Shown: in pieces, positions 24,355-34,648 of the stretch
How the letters are laid out: every line of letters begins with the position of its first letter
How positions within the stretch are numbered: position 1 is the stretch's first letter
Notes under the pieces: generated by a model
Database searches by the model: none
Seen by the model: the letters and a program-made list of their open reading frames with translations, nothing else
What the model was told of the DNA's origin: nothing
Position numbers and translations under genes: made by a program
From: Apium graveolens
Taxonomy: Eukaryota > Streptophyta > Magnoliopsida > Apiales > Apiaceae
Assembly (NCBI RefSeq): GCF_009905375.1
Contig: NC_133655.1
Span: 172,917,141 to 172,981,140 of the forward strand
Reading direction: 5' to 3'
Length of the DNA stretch: 64,000 nt

Positions 24355-24358
24355 TTTC

Positions 24359-27300
24359 TGTAACACCCCCAGATCCGGGGTCGGGGATCCGGGTCGTCAC
24401 GGTCTTTCTTTCCACAATATCACTTCACTTAATTAATAATAAATAACCTTATGCTGTGACCCCACACTAACACACACCACAACCCGTTATAGTCTCAGAG
24501 ATGAAATTTAAATAAGTACAAGTCTTTGAATCCATAATTTAAAAGTTATTACAACCCAAAATGATTACTTGATAAATTTACAGTTAATTGCCATTATCTG
24601 CCACAAGTTATAATTATACATAATTGATTCTCAAAAGTAGATGGTCTGATCTACAATAGATCTACCTCTGCAGCTATAGCAGCTACAACATCAACGGGAA
24701 GACGCGGGACGCTTCCCACGCGCTTGCGCTGGGTCTGCTGGAGTCTGGCCATCTTTCCTAACTGTTGTTGTGTGATGAAAGAAGAAAGCAAGGGTGAGCA
24801 GCAAGCCCACCAAAATAATATGTATAATGATTTACAATATATGAGCCTACTCATAATACTCATGAAAGTCTTGGTCAAAAGAAATGAACCAAGTTGATAT
24901 CTTAATGCGATGAAGTCGGAAAATATTCAGTATATATATCTATATACATATATACCTTTCAAAATATTGGAAGTCCTCTTCCATGCATAATATACACAAA
25001 GTCCCAGTGTATAACTGTATATAAAAAAATATCGTTGCAAGGTGATCTCATATATCTAACCTTGTCTCAACGTTTTTCTGAAAATCTTAGTCATTCATAA
25101 GACAATTATTAATTAGATATAAGTTTAAAAGATGAAGTTACAAGATACCCCAATATACTTATATCTTTCCCAAATACTACTTGAACTACCACCGTTCAAG
25201 TTATAATTAGTTTCAAAAGTTCATCCCACTGATGAGACCACAAGATAAGACTTGAATAGATTCAATCTTTGAAATATTATTGAATGAAAAAGTTATGAGA
25301 TACTTTATTTAGTCCCGATATATATATATCCACATATATATATCTCTAAAACATTTCCTGGAACCTCTGTTATGTAAAGTATGAACAGAGTTTGAAACAT
25401 CCAATGAATTTTGGAAAGGAAAAGAATTTTGGCATAAACCAGATATCTTGCTGATCAGGCAAAGATACCCATTAGTAACCTTTTCTACTAGTAGATGGAC
25501 GAATTCCCCACTGGTCATCACCTTGGCCGCATTAGGACCTATGCTGGACTGCCACTCAGCCACTTATGCATTTGATGGACTCCCACTGAGCCACTTACAC
25601 TATCATGGACGCCCACTGAGCCCATGTTGCTTATGCCGACTCAATAGATGGACTTACTTCCCGAACGTTGGGTAAGTAATCAATTCATTTACCAAAACTG
25701 CAACCTTGTTGCGAATATAAAATACATCACAGAGCCGGATCCCTCAGGTTTTAAGCGAGTATTTAAATCCCCTTAAAAAGGAAGATCTTAAATATAAAAA
25801 TGAGTTTTGGAATCCGCTCTGACTTTAAAAATCATTTTGAAGACTCGGAAACACTTTATAGAGTGTTTGGAGTAAAGCTGATTTAATGAAGTAAATCAGT
25901 CCCCAGAATATTTAGAAAATGACTGAATATTATTATTTAAATAATATTCCCATAAAGAATAATCTTTATAAAAATAATTGAAGTAGAAGTATTAAAACTT
26001 ATACTTGAAACGAGTATTAAATAACCAAAGATATACTTATATGAAAGTATTATCTTTATTTGAATAATCGAAAATAAGTTTGATTATTGACACCTTATTC
26101 TTTAATAAAATAAAGAATATACCTCAGCAAATAATCGGAGTCATAGATCCTCACATGAATATTCAAATAATATTCATTACATAATATAAACTGAGTCATA
26201 AGCCCTCGAATGAATATTCAAATAATATTCAATAAATAATATAAAAGAGTCATAAGCCCTCGAATGAATATTCAAATAATATTCAGATAAATAAATAAAA
26301 GAGTCATAAGCCCTCGAATGAATATTCAAATAATATTCAGATAAATAAATAAAAGGAGTCATAAGTCCCCGAATGAATATTCAAAATAATATTCAATAAT
26401 AAAATAAAGTTAAAGTTATCGAATAAACCTTATTCGATTAATAGTTTTAAAAACTATATCCATATATATATATATAAATAAATATATATATATATATAAT
26501 ATACTCGGGAACATCGACTCCCGGTTTAGAAATATGTTCACCTTTTATCCCCTATACTAAGGGTATACGCAACTACTTGCTTATTTCTAGCATAGGTATT
26601 ATGCAACTATAAGCATTGAAATCAACAGATAGATAACCAGATTACGAAACAGACATGCATATATACCATATCAGCATGCTCCAATATATCGCAAAATTTG
26701 CTAATAACAATCATGCACTATCACAAGATAATGCATATACATATATTTACATCACAATAACAGTATAACGGATAGAAAACTTGCCTGAGCGACTGGGGTT
26801 ACGAATGGCTCGGGACGAGTCTGGTAACCTATAAACAACAAGTAAGTTGGAATTAAACCAAAGTCACTTGTAAATCTATACTTTAACTAACTTAGACTCT
26901 AACGCTTGTTTTGCGCTCACTGATTCGCTTAAGTCACTCGGGTACCCTCGGCTCCACCATTTTTAATAATTTAACCTTTACGAGTTTTAAAGCGATTCCT
27001 TCGCGAGTGTCTTACCAACTGCCTAACACACTTACCATAAATGTTTCATACATTAATTAACCCTTTTCGGTCTTTAACCTATGTTTCAAAGTAAGGCGAG
27101 GGGAAAAGTTTCGTTCGCGAAACGCCGTTACTTGAAACGGTCGTTTCTCCTAAACCGTGCATCGGAATCGAACGAACTACATATCAAAACGAAGCTCGTA
27201 ACATGAGCTATCTAAACATGGCAGTGGTCATATTCTAGCAGGGGGTTCTAGGGTCCTAATGCTATGCACAAAAACAGTCCAAAGAAAATCGGACGTTACG

Positions 27301-27921
27301 ACGGCTATGTTTACGCGATTTCCCAATTTTATACCATTCAATTCCATCACCAAACAACCCCAATCCCATCATACAATCAAAGTCCATCCATATCACATCC
27401 TAACAGCCCCAAAACTCAATATTATGAACTTTATACTACCCTCAAACATGAACTAAAAGCTATACTTAAGTTCATTAACCAATAATCAAGATTTCCAACT
27501 TCAAACTCATTACAAATCCAACCACACTCTAAGTATACAAGGATCATGCTCCTTATGAATTATAACAATCAAAACCATTCCTAATACTCAAAAGTAAAGC
27601 TAGGGTTTGAAGTTTTATACCTTCTTGAAGCTTTTAATCAATGAAAGATCCTTGGAAAGCCCATGGAAGCCTTGATCTATGCTTAAGCTACCTTGTCCTT
27701 ACAAATAAAATCAAGAATCAAAAATTTGTTCTTGAAAGTTACTATTCACCCTAAACTTTTAGGAATTGATTAACTAGGTAAACCTTGGATTCTTGGATCC
27801 AAACTTATAGCATATCCATATCTATGTACAAGGAAGCTTAGATAATTACCTTGTGATTTAACAATGCTTGGAACTTGATTTTTGAAATTCTTGCCCTTGA
27901 AAAAGATGAAAAGCCGAGAGC
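24359..27921 (-). repeat. 5' LTR of family 1 copy B, truncated (3.56 kb)
   Basis: This matches LTR B from the GGGGGTGTTACA end back to GCCGAGAGC, where LTR B continues for about 655 more bases and this copy does not. Differences from LTR B are few. The missing part contains the element's transcription control region, so transcription from this LTR is doubtful. The abrupt junction with a plus-strand gag fragment points to a deletion, an inversion or an assembly join. Confidence 0.9.
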
Positions 27922-28266
27922 TGGATCAAGGAGATGGAAAGGGCTTTTGAGTTGGTACAGTTAGGAGACGATCAGAAGATGTCGTATGCTACTTACTTCT
28001 TGAAGGGAGAAGTCATCTATTGGTGGGAATCAGTAAAGGCTATGGAAGTCACTCAGCAGGTTTCTTGGGAGAGATTTAAAAAGTTATTTCTGGACAAGTA
28101 TAGCTCAACAACAACTAACTCTTCAACAACAAATTGAAAACCAAGAAAACCGTGAGCCACACCAACCACCTGAACCACCAGTACCACCTAGACAAATTGT
28201 CACTTTCAAGGCTTTTCAGAATGTGAATCCACCTGTATTTCATGATACCACTGATCCAGTGATAGC
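27922..28266 (+). pseudogene. gag: Permuted gag fragment of gypsy element K
   Basis: The first part (27922-28100) is the middle of a gypsy gag (WIKEMERAFELVQLG ... YWWESVKAM ... KLFLDKY). The second part (28101-28266) is the N-terminal Gln- and Pro-rich region of such a gag, ending at [10 protein letters not shown], which in other Tekay gags comes directly before the WIKEME segment. The two parts are therefore in swapped order. The next sequence is RT, with the rest of gag and the protease missing. The sequence is not close to the gag of element D. Confidence 0.75.
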
Positions 28267-28977
28267 TTAGGACACATCATCAGTATTGAAGGAATTCAAG
28301 TGGATCCAGCAAAGATTGAAGCTATTTTAAATTGGGAAAGACCAAAGACGCCAACGGAAGTCAGAAGTTTCATGGGATTAGCCGGTTATTACAGAAGATT
28401 CGTTAAAGATTTTGCAAAGATAGCCACATCATTGACGAAGTTGACACGAAAGAATGAAAAGTTCGAATGGAACGAGAAATGCGAAGCAAGTTTCCAAGAG
28501 TTAAAGAATTGATTAGTAACCGCACCTGTGTTTGTTTTACCTGACGATCAAGGAGACTTTGTTATATACAGCGATGCTTCGTATCAAGGACTTGGATGTG
28601 TTATGATGCAACATGGCAACGTGATCGCATACGCTTCTAGACAGTTAAAGCTGCATGAACAGAAATATCCGACACACGATCTCGAACTAGCAGCAATTGT
28701 GTTTGCACTAAAACTCTGGAGACACTATCTATATGACAAAAGATATGAGATTTACACGGACTATAAAAGCTTGGAGTATATTTTCACACAGAAGGAACTT
28801 AACATGTGTCAGAGACATTGGCTAGAGTTAATTAAGGATTACGATGTTTCAATCAATTATCATCCAGGCAAGGCCAATGTAGTAACAGACGCGTTAAGTC
28901 GAAAGGAACGATTAAATCTGTTAACATCTTCAGAAGACTTAATCATGGAATTCGATAAACTGGAAATTGAAGTTTGA
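28267..28977 (+). pseudogene. pol: RT C-terminal and RNase H of gypsy element K
   Basis: The fragment starts at LGHIIS-like residues after the RT palm, so the catalytic YxDD is absent. It has the thumb and connection ([19 protein letters not shown]), then an RNase H with the starting catalytic Asp in [10 protein letters not shown], the Glu in LELAAI, the Asp in YTDYKSL, and the tail [11 protein letters not shown]. RNase H would degrade the RNA strand during reverse transcription. One stop lies near 28510, probably from a CGA codon, and another ends the piece at 28975. Its linker to integrase resembles that of family 1, so K looks like a relative of the autonomous source of family 1. Confidence 0.85.
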
Positions 28978-29990
28978 GTTCCAGAAAGCTCTACTGAAAT
29001 GATTTACGCTATGACTTTTCAGCAAGAATTATTGGAAAAGATCAGAAAGTGTCTAGAAGAAGTAATGGATCAAGAAATCGACAATTTGATAGGAGAACAG
29101 ATTACCATCCAGAAGGATGCTAAAGGAATTTTTTGAGTTGCTTCAAGGATCTGGATACCTAACGTACCCGAACTAAAAGCGGAAATTTTGTAAGACGCTC
29201 ATAGTTCAAGATATTCGATTTATCCTGGAAGCACAAAGATGTACAGAGACCTGAAGGAAAACTTTTGGTGGCCAAATATGAAGAAAGAGATAGCGGAATG
29301 GGTTAGCAAGTGTTATACGTGCCAAAGAGTGAAAGCTGAACATCAACGCCCGAGCGGACTACTACAACTACTAGATATTCCAGAATAGAAATGGGAGCAT
29401 TTAGCCATGGATTTTGTAGTGGGACTTCCAAGGACGAAAGAAAATCATGATGCAATTTGGGTTATCATTGATCGATTAACAAAGTCAGCACATTTTCTTC
29501 CGAACAACGAAAGGTTTTCACTGGACAAGTTAGTGCACTTATATCTCAAGGAAATTGTAATGCGTCATGGAGTACCCGTATCTATTTTATCGGATCGAGA
29601 TCCCCGTTTCAATTCAAGATTTTGGAGACAATTCCAAGAATGTCTAGGAACCAAGTTAAACATGAGTACCGCTTCTCATCCACAAATGGACGGGCAAAGT
29701 GAAAGGACAATTCAAATAATCGAAAATATGCTACGTGTATGCGCAGTAGACTTTGAAGGCAATTGGGACGAGCACTTACCGTTAGTGGAATTTTCTTACA
29801 ATAACAGCTATCAAGCAAGTATCGGGATGCCACCTTATGAAGCTTTATATGGGAGAAAATGTAGATCGCCTACATGTTGGGATGAAGTTGGAGAACGCAA
29901 GATTCTAGGTCCAGAATTGATTCAGCAGACCAAGGAAGAAGTAGAACTTATCCGAAAGTGACTTGAAGCAGCGCAGAATCGACATAGAGT
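28978..29990 (+). pseudogene. pol: Integrase of gypsy element K (several stops)
   Basis: In the same frame as the RNase H, the fragment shows the integrase zinc-binding domain ([29 protein letters not shown]), then the core with MDFVVGLPRT, SDRDPRFNSRFW and SERTIQIIENML, giving the D, D and E residues. The C-terminal side includes YEALYGRKCRSPTCW and ends after the residues LEAAQNRHR, before the GPY/F and chromodomain parts. Stops are near 29135, 29189, 29387 and 29959 with no frame change. The fragment then joins an opposite-strand gypsy sequence at about 29990-30030. Confidence 0.85.
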
Positions 29991-30027
29991 CTGATAGTAC
30001 AACAACATGAAAGGTAAATGGAAAGAA

Positions 30028-30330
30028 CTAAGGTTTCACTCCATCTGAACGGGGCTTGGTAGTCTTTTCCTCTCGAAGCGTCTTCACAATGCTCTGGAGC
30101 TCATCCGCCACCATCTGAATGACATACTGGCTGGTGCGGTCCCGGTGCACTGGCATCTCCTCAAGCTTAGTGTTGACGTACTGAACCAAGGTCTCAAGTC
30201 TCGCAGTCATCTGCTCCTTGGGCTTCCCTTCGTAGTTTTGGCTGTCCCGATACACGTTCTTCAGTCGGTCTATCAGTCGGTCGTACTTGCCCTGAAGAAT
30301 GTCGAACTCGCGCCTCAACTCAGCATACAC
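30028..30330 (-). CDS. Accessory 5' ORF of a Tekay-like gypsy remnant (100 aa)
   Basis: An uninterrupted 100-codon frame on the minus strand is rich in Lys, Glu and Arg, with heptad-like Leu and Val spacing that suggests a coiled coil (RREFDILQGKYDRLIDRL). Going upstream on the minus strand, it is preceded by a Ser-rich open stretch without a clear ATG, then by a PBS (30516-30505) and an LTR end. It therefore sits between the LTR and where gag should start. Element D has a different ORF at the same position. I do not recognise a family. It may be part of a longer leader ORF, and its stop is at the rearrangement junction. Confidence 0.5.
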   Translation of the reverse strand: MYAELRREFDILQGKYDRLIDRLKNVYRDSQNYEGKPKEQMTARLETLVQYVNTKLEEMPVHRDRTSQYVIQMVADELQSIVKTLREEKTTKPRSDGVKP

Positions 30331-30504
30331 GGAGAAAGCAATAGTGTCGTCTGACCCAGAGGATGACGAGGAATGCGCCCTTTGCTGACAACCAATAAGA
30401 GGAGTATTAATAATAATTTACTTAACCTACTCTCTCGCATAATATCTATAACCTACACACAAATCCTATAACATATTTGGGCTGTCCAGGGACTCTAAAC
30501 CGTA
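30331..30504 (-). other. Leader between PBS and accessory ORF, no gene seen
   Basis: AT-rich untranslated leader of the truncated gypsy remnant. Near 30350-30385 the minus strand stays open into the accessory ORF through a Ser-rich stretch. Confidence 0.5.
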
Positions 30505-30516
30505 GCTCTGATACCA
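30505..30516 (-). other. Primer binding site of gypsy remnant
   Basis: On the minus strand TGGTATCAGAGC follows the LTR end GGGTGTGACA by five bases. It matches initiator tRNA-Met and is intact. Confidence 0.85.
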
Positions 30517-30521
30517 AAACC

Positions 30522-30562
30522 TGTCACACCCCCAACTTAAACAATATAATAAATATAACTAT
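30522..30562 (-). repeat. LTR 3' end remnant (about 40 bp) fused to an integrase tail
   Basis: On the minus strand only the last 40 or so bases of an LTR, ending TTGGGGGTGTGACA, remain. Directly upstream is the end of element D's integrase (RILDRQ). The rest of the LTR is gone. The exact left edge of the remnant is uncertain by several bases. Confidence 0.65.
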
Positions 30563-30565
30563 TTG

Positions 30566-31532
30566 CCGATCTAAAATTCTTATCGGCTGCTCTACATACG
30601 ACAAATCTGCCTGAAGTTCTATTGGCTCATATTCTATTACATGTCTTGTATCAGGGTTGTACTTCTTAAGCATAGATACATGATATATGTTATGAATATG
30701 TTACATATGGGGTGGTAAAGCTAACTCGTACGCAACCTTTCCGACTTTCTTCAAAATTTCAAATGGTCCGACGTAGAGGTTTCAAGTTGCCTTGGTTGCC
30801 AAACCTAGTTAATCCCTTCCATGGTGATACTTTTAGCAGTACATGTTCCCCTTCTTGATAGTCCACATCTTTTCTGGATTGATCTGCATATTTACGTACA
30901 ATGATAAACTTATCCAGGTACTTCTTGAATACTCGATTCATCAAATCCATAAATGCTGCAGGTGCATTCGTCAGTCCAAAAGCCATCACGAGAAATTCAT
31001 AATGTCCATACCTCATTCTGAACGCAGTCTTTGGAATATCTTCTACCTTGATCTTTAACTGATGATAACCTGATCGTAAGTCAATTTTCGAAAACCATGC
31101 TACTCCTTTCAGTTGATCAAATAAGTCGTCGATGCGAGGCAAAGGATATTTATTCTTGATAGTTAACTTGTTCAGCTCATGATAATCAATACATAGTCGC
31201 ATGCTACCGTCCTTCTTTTTCACGAACAATACTGGTGCGCCCCATGGGGATACACTTGGCCTTATAATTCCTTAGTCGAGAAGTTCATGCAGTTGCTTTG
31301 CTAATTCCTTCATTTCAACAGGTGCCATCCGATATGGAGCTTTCGAAATTGGTTCAGTCCCTGGTGCCAAATCAATAGTGAACTCGATTTCTCGATCCGG
31401 AGGAAGTCTTGGAAGTTCATCTGGAAAGACGTCGTAAAACTCACAAACTACAGGAATATCTTCAATCTTCGGGCTTTCTTTGTCGGTATATAACACATAA
31501 GCTAAGTAAGCTTGACATCCTTGACGTAGCAA
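30566..31532 (-). pseudogene. pol: Reverse transcriptase of gypsy D fused to the integrase C-terminal domain
   Basis: The minus-strand frame has the RT fingers and palm ([64 protein letters not shown]) down to DKFIIV, directly before the expected catalytic Asp pair. It then continues in frame into [20 protein letters not shown] and [10 protein letters not shown], part of the integrase C-terminal domain, and further broken pieces to ADLSYVEQPIRILDRQ. The remaining RT, RNase H and most of the integrase are deleted. One stop lies near 31270. Without the YxDD residues this RT cannot work. Confidence 0.88.
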
Positions 31533-32039
31533 TCATTTCATCTGCATTATTGTTAAGAATCTCTGCTTTTGTTTTTCACCTTTAAATATTACCGTTGTGT
31601 TTTCTTCGGTCTGCAATTTCACTTTCTTATTTGCGCAATCAATCTGAGCATTATTACTAACTAGCCAATCCATTCCTAAAATAACATCAAATTCTCCTAA
31701 CCTGAAAGGTATCAAGTCAACTGAGAAATGACATCTCCCTTTCTCAATATCACAACATGGGCATACTCGATCTACCATAACCTGATCATCATTTGCTAAT
31801 TTTATGACTAGCACTTCATCTAATCACTGAACCTCACAATCTATCTTAAAGATAAAACTTTCAGAAATAAAAGATTTCGTAGCTCCTGAATCAATCAATA
31901 CTAGAGTATTTACGGAATTTACAAGGAGCGTACCTGCAACCACATTCAGACTCTATACAGCTTCTTTCATTCACATGTTGAAAGTCCTTGCCCTGGGCTG
32001 ATGTTATAGTGGTAATGGAGGCGGAGGTAATGCTAAAAC
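31533..32039 (-). pseudogene. pol: Aspartic protease region of gypsy D
   Basis: In the same minus-strand frame as gag and RT there is a retropepsin signature (VLIDSGATKSFIS, active-site Asp near 31892), then a conserved second half with FDVILGMDWL. The protease would cut the Gag-Pol polyprotein. A few stops break the frame near 31816, 31955 and 32005. No frame changes are visible, so the decay is by point mutation. Confidence 0.8.
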
Positions 32040-33134
32040 CCTTGGAATACTAGCGGCCATTGCAACTCCTCTGCAGTCCTTGGCGATATGCCCTTTTCTT
32101 CCGCACTAGAAGCAAGTGATCTCTGTCTTTCCCATCGGACATTCTCCAGAATAGTGTCCCTTTTGCTTACACTTGAAACACGTGATATTTGGCTTGTTGC
32201 AAATCCCAGTATGTTTCTTACCACATGTTCTGCAATCAGGTATAAAAGGTCGAATAAGTTTCTGCTGATTCGGGGCTGGAAGTCGGTTACCCGTCCTCTG
32301 GTTTCCCTGTTCTGGTCTCCTGGCATTTACTTTTCCTCGGGCTTGAAATCCCGGCCTTCTGTTGAAACGGTTCTGGGAATTTCCTGGTCCCTTCTCTCTC
32401 TGAGCTGCTTCACTTTCACCTTCAATGATCATGGCCTTCTGAACAACAGTCGTATAAGTCGTCAGCTCAAATACAGCTACCCTGCTATGAATCCATGGCT
32501 TCAGTCCCTGCTGGAATCTCTTGGCCCTCTTTTCATCCGTATCCACTTGCTCAGGAACAAATCTGGCCAACTCAGTGAACTTGGTCTCATAATCCGTGAC
32601 CGATAAGTTATCTTGCTTCAGCTCCAAGAACTTGATCTCCATCTGATTCTTCATGAAGTGAGGAAAATATTTCTTGTTGAAAAGATCAGTGAATCTATCC
32701 CAGGTCACCACACCTTCTCCTTCCAAAGCTTTCTTCGATTCCCACTAGTAATTAGCTTCACCATTCAGAAAGTAGCTGGCAAAATCCGTCTTCTGTTCTT
32801 CCTCAACTTTAACCAACATAAAAGCGTTTTCTATCTCCTTCAGCCAAGCTCTCGCCTTTGTAGGATCGGTGGAACCGGCAAATTCTGGAGGCTTTACCGA
32901 CTGAAATTGCTTGAAAGTAACTACAGGTGCTGCTGGGGGTACTTGATGTCCTGGATGAATGGCTTGCTGTAGCATTTATTGTTGAAACTGCAGTTGTTGC
33001 TGCTGCATTTGTTGCTGCATCATCAGCATCTACTGTTGCATGAGATGAAACATCTGATCCATTTGGTTATTATCATTTTGGCCCTCGGTATTTCTGTTAG
33101 ACGAGTCGGGTCGTGCTTTTCTTTTAGGTGCCAT
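32040..33134 (-). pseudogene. gag: Gag of Tekay-like gypsy D
   Basis: The start at 33134 (MAPKRKAR) is followed by a Gln/Met-rich stretch, a Pro-rich stretch, the capsid core (FQSVKPPEFAGSTDPTKARAWL, WDRFTDLFNKKYFP, ELKQDNLSVTDYETKFTEL, RFQQGLKPWI), a basic region, and two CCHC knuckles (CFKCKQKGHYSGEC near 32180-32140 and a second near 32095). Stops are at about 33030, 32976, 32743 and within the second knuckle. The frame is continuous, so the gene is recently dead. It would form the virus-like particle and bind genomic RNA. Confidence 0.88.
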
Positions 33135-33659
33135 ATTTCTGATAATAAAACAATGGGTTCTTTTAATAACAATTTACTAAACATGTGTTAGGGAATAGAA
33201 ACAGTCTTTATAATATTAAAACAGCGTTAAAACATTTGATATGGGGAAATAAAACAATTTATTAAATATCTAAATAAATGAATAAAAATAGTGCGATGTT
33301 TAAATAAATCCTTTTTAAAATAATTTAAAAATTTTGAAAATGTAAAGGGTACAACATGATTGTAAATAAAACAAAATTTTAAAATACACAATGGTAAAAC
33401 AGTGAAATAAATGTAAACGTTTAAATGACTGAAATAAAATAAAGAAAACGTGAAAAGGTTCATCTTATATATATAGGAAGGACACCAGCTGCAGGTGTCA
33501 ATGCTTGATATAAAAGTCTATAATATGTTAGTCGTACTGCTACTGCTATCCGTCAAAACTAGTAGCTACACTCATACAAACTAGTCATACAATACTACGC
33601 TGCCTCTATCTATAGATATATACAAGATACAACAATCCTCTGTCTGCTGAGATCAGAAT
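33135..33659 (-). other. Spacer between gypsy D accessory ORF and gag, no gene seen
   Basis: AT-rich sequence between the two leader genes of element D. Short frames in it are not convincing. It contains no recognisable motif beyond poly-A/T runs. Confidence 0.5.
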
Positions 33660-34468
33660 CCTGGTGGCACACAGCTCAGCTCCTCCTGCAAAGCCTCTAA
33701 CACTGCCTCTGTGAGTCTTATCACCCTGCGGTATGCTGCCTTTGCACTGATGTCCTGCTTCCTCAAGTCAGTAAGCTCCTGAGAACCATCCCTGTGGATC
33801 TGGCATAGTCTCTCTCTCAAGATGTAATCTGGGTGAAGTGCTCGAACTGGACTGTCCTCCTATGTCTCAAACAACCCAATGATCTCTCTACACCGATCCT
33901 GCCATCTGACCCTCTCCCCTCTCTCTGACTGGTACCGATGATATGTAACTGTGTGATGCTCACGAAAATCTGTGCGGGAACCTCGAGAAGGCAATGGTAA
34001 TGGCTCATCCACTACTACCTCATCCATAAACTCTGGCTGCGGGAACTGGTATACTCTCGGCATAGGAGCATAGACAGCCAGCGGTGCAGGAAATAAAATA
34101 GGCTGCTCCATGGGTGCATATACAGGTGGCTCTAACTCTGGCTCCATCTGTGGAATCTCTGGAATCTCAAACTGTGGCACAGGAACATGTGGCTCTAAGT
34201 CCTCCCACTGTGGAATGTCAACCATATCAGGAACATCAAATATCGGAAACTCCAAAGGTGGAAAGTCAGGTATCTCTGGCTCAAAATAAGGGAAATAATT
34301 AACAAAGTCAGATACCTCTACTGGAGGGGGTATCTCTGGTGCTGGTCCAGGTGGCAATGGTGGAGGTGGTGGTAATGGAGGAAAAATCTGCACTGATGCT
34401 GGGGCTAGTACTAGTGCTGCTACTGGGTCTGACTCAGTCCACACCGTAGATGACGACGAAGAAGCCAT
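33660..34468 (-). pseudogene. Accessory 5' ORF of gypsy D, Pro-rich, one stop
   Basis: A frame of 202 codons starts MASSSSSTVWTES, then a Pro-rich tract (residues about 27-50), alternating Pro/Glu/Phe stretches (about 50-150) and a basic end (RERVRWQDRCREI). After one stop at 33860 the same frame stays open to about 33660 with a helical segment (AYRRVIRLTEAVLEALQEEL). It lies between the PBS and gag. Extra ORFs before gag are known in some plant gypsy lineages such as Ogre/Tat, but I do not recognise this one in a Tekay-like element. Function unknown. Confidence 0.6.
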
Positions 34469-34634
34469 CTAATATACACCATAACAATAACATAAGAACA
34501 ATCAAATCACAATCCTAAAACTCATAACTTCTAATCACATAAACAAACAACCCTAACATTTTTACTTCTATCCTATATGATCTTCCTATCTTATTTTAAC
34601 CCTAATGTTCTTGTTTTCAAGGGTCAAAACCTAT

Positions 34635-34646
34635 GCTATGATGCCA
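34635..34646 (-). other. Decayed primer binding site of gypsy D
   Basis: On the minus strand TGGCATCATAGC occupies the PBS position just after the LTR end. It differs from TGGTATCAGAGC at two positions. The LTR end itself has become TA instead of CA. Confidence 0.65.
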
Positions 34647-34648
34647 AC

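Larger units (their letters stand above)
18776..24358 (-). mobile_element. Interior of family 1 copy B
   Basis: Read on the minus strand from the PBS, the interior shows decayed RT and RNase H pieces (about 23915-23230), then decayed gag pieces (about 22900-22570), a long unrecognisable stretch, and decayed integrase C-terminal pieces (about 19600-18790) before the polypurine tract. The order and sequence match copy E. No frame is long enough to encode a working product. The plus-strand frames between 21800 and 23450 are shadows of the decayed minus-strand genes. Confidence 0.85.
14556..27921 (-). mobile_element. Family 1 gypsy element copy B (coding-dead, 5' LTR truncated)
   Basis: On the minus strand the order is truncated 5' LTR (27921-24359), PBS (24354-24343), interior (24358-18776), polypurine tract (18788-18776) and 3' LTR (18775-14556). 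The two LTRs are close to identical over their shared length, with a handful of substitutions and small indels by eye. The interior has no intact gene. The element sits in the env-like gene of copia I. The 5' LTR ends abruptly at the motif GCCGAGAGC, where a plus-strand gypsy gag fragment begins. Confidence 0.9.

Noticed and set aside
14556..27921. Direct 9.8 kb duplication of 14556-18775 and 24359-27921 as a segmental duplication
   Set aside because: PBS and polypurine tract at the inner edges show these are the two LTRs of one element.
32088..32606. Plus-strand 172-codon ORF and other plus-strand frames at 32613-33191
   Set aside because: They overlap the minus-strand gag of element D, which has clear capsid and knuckle motifs.
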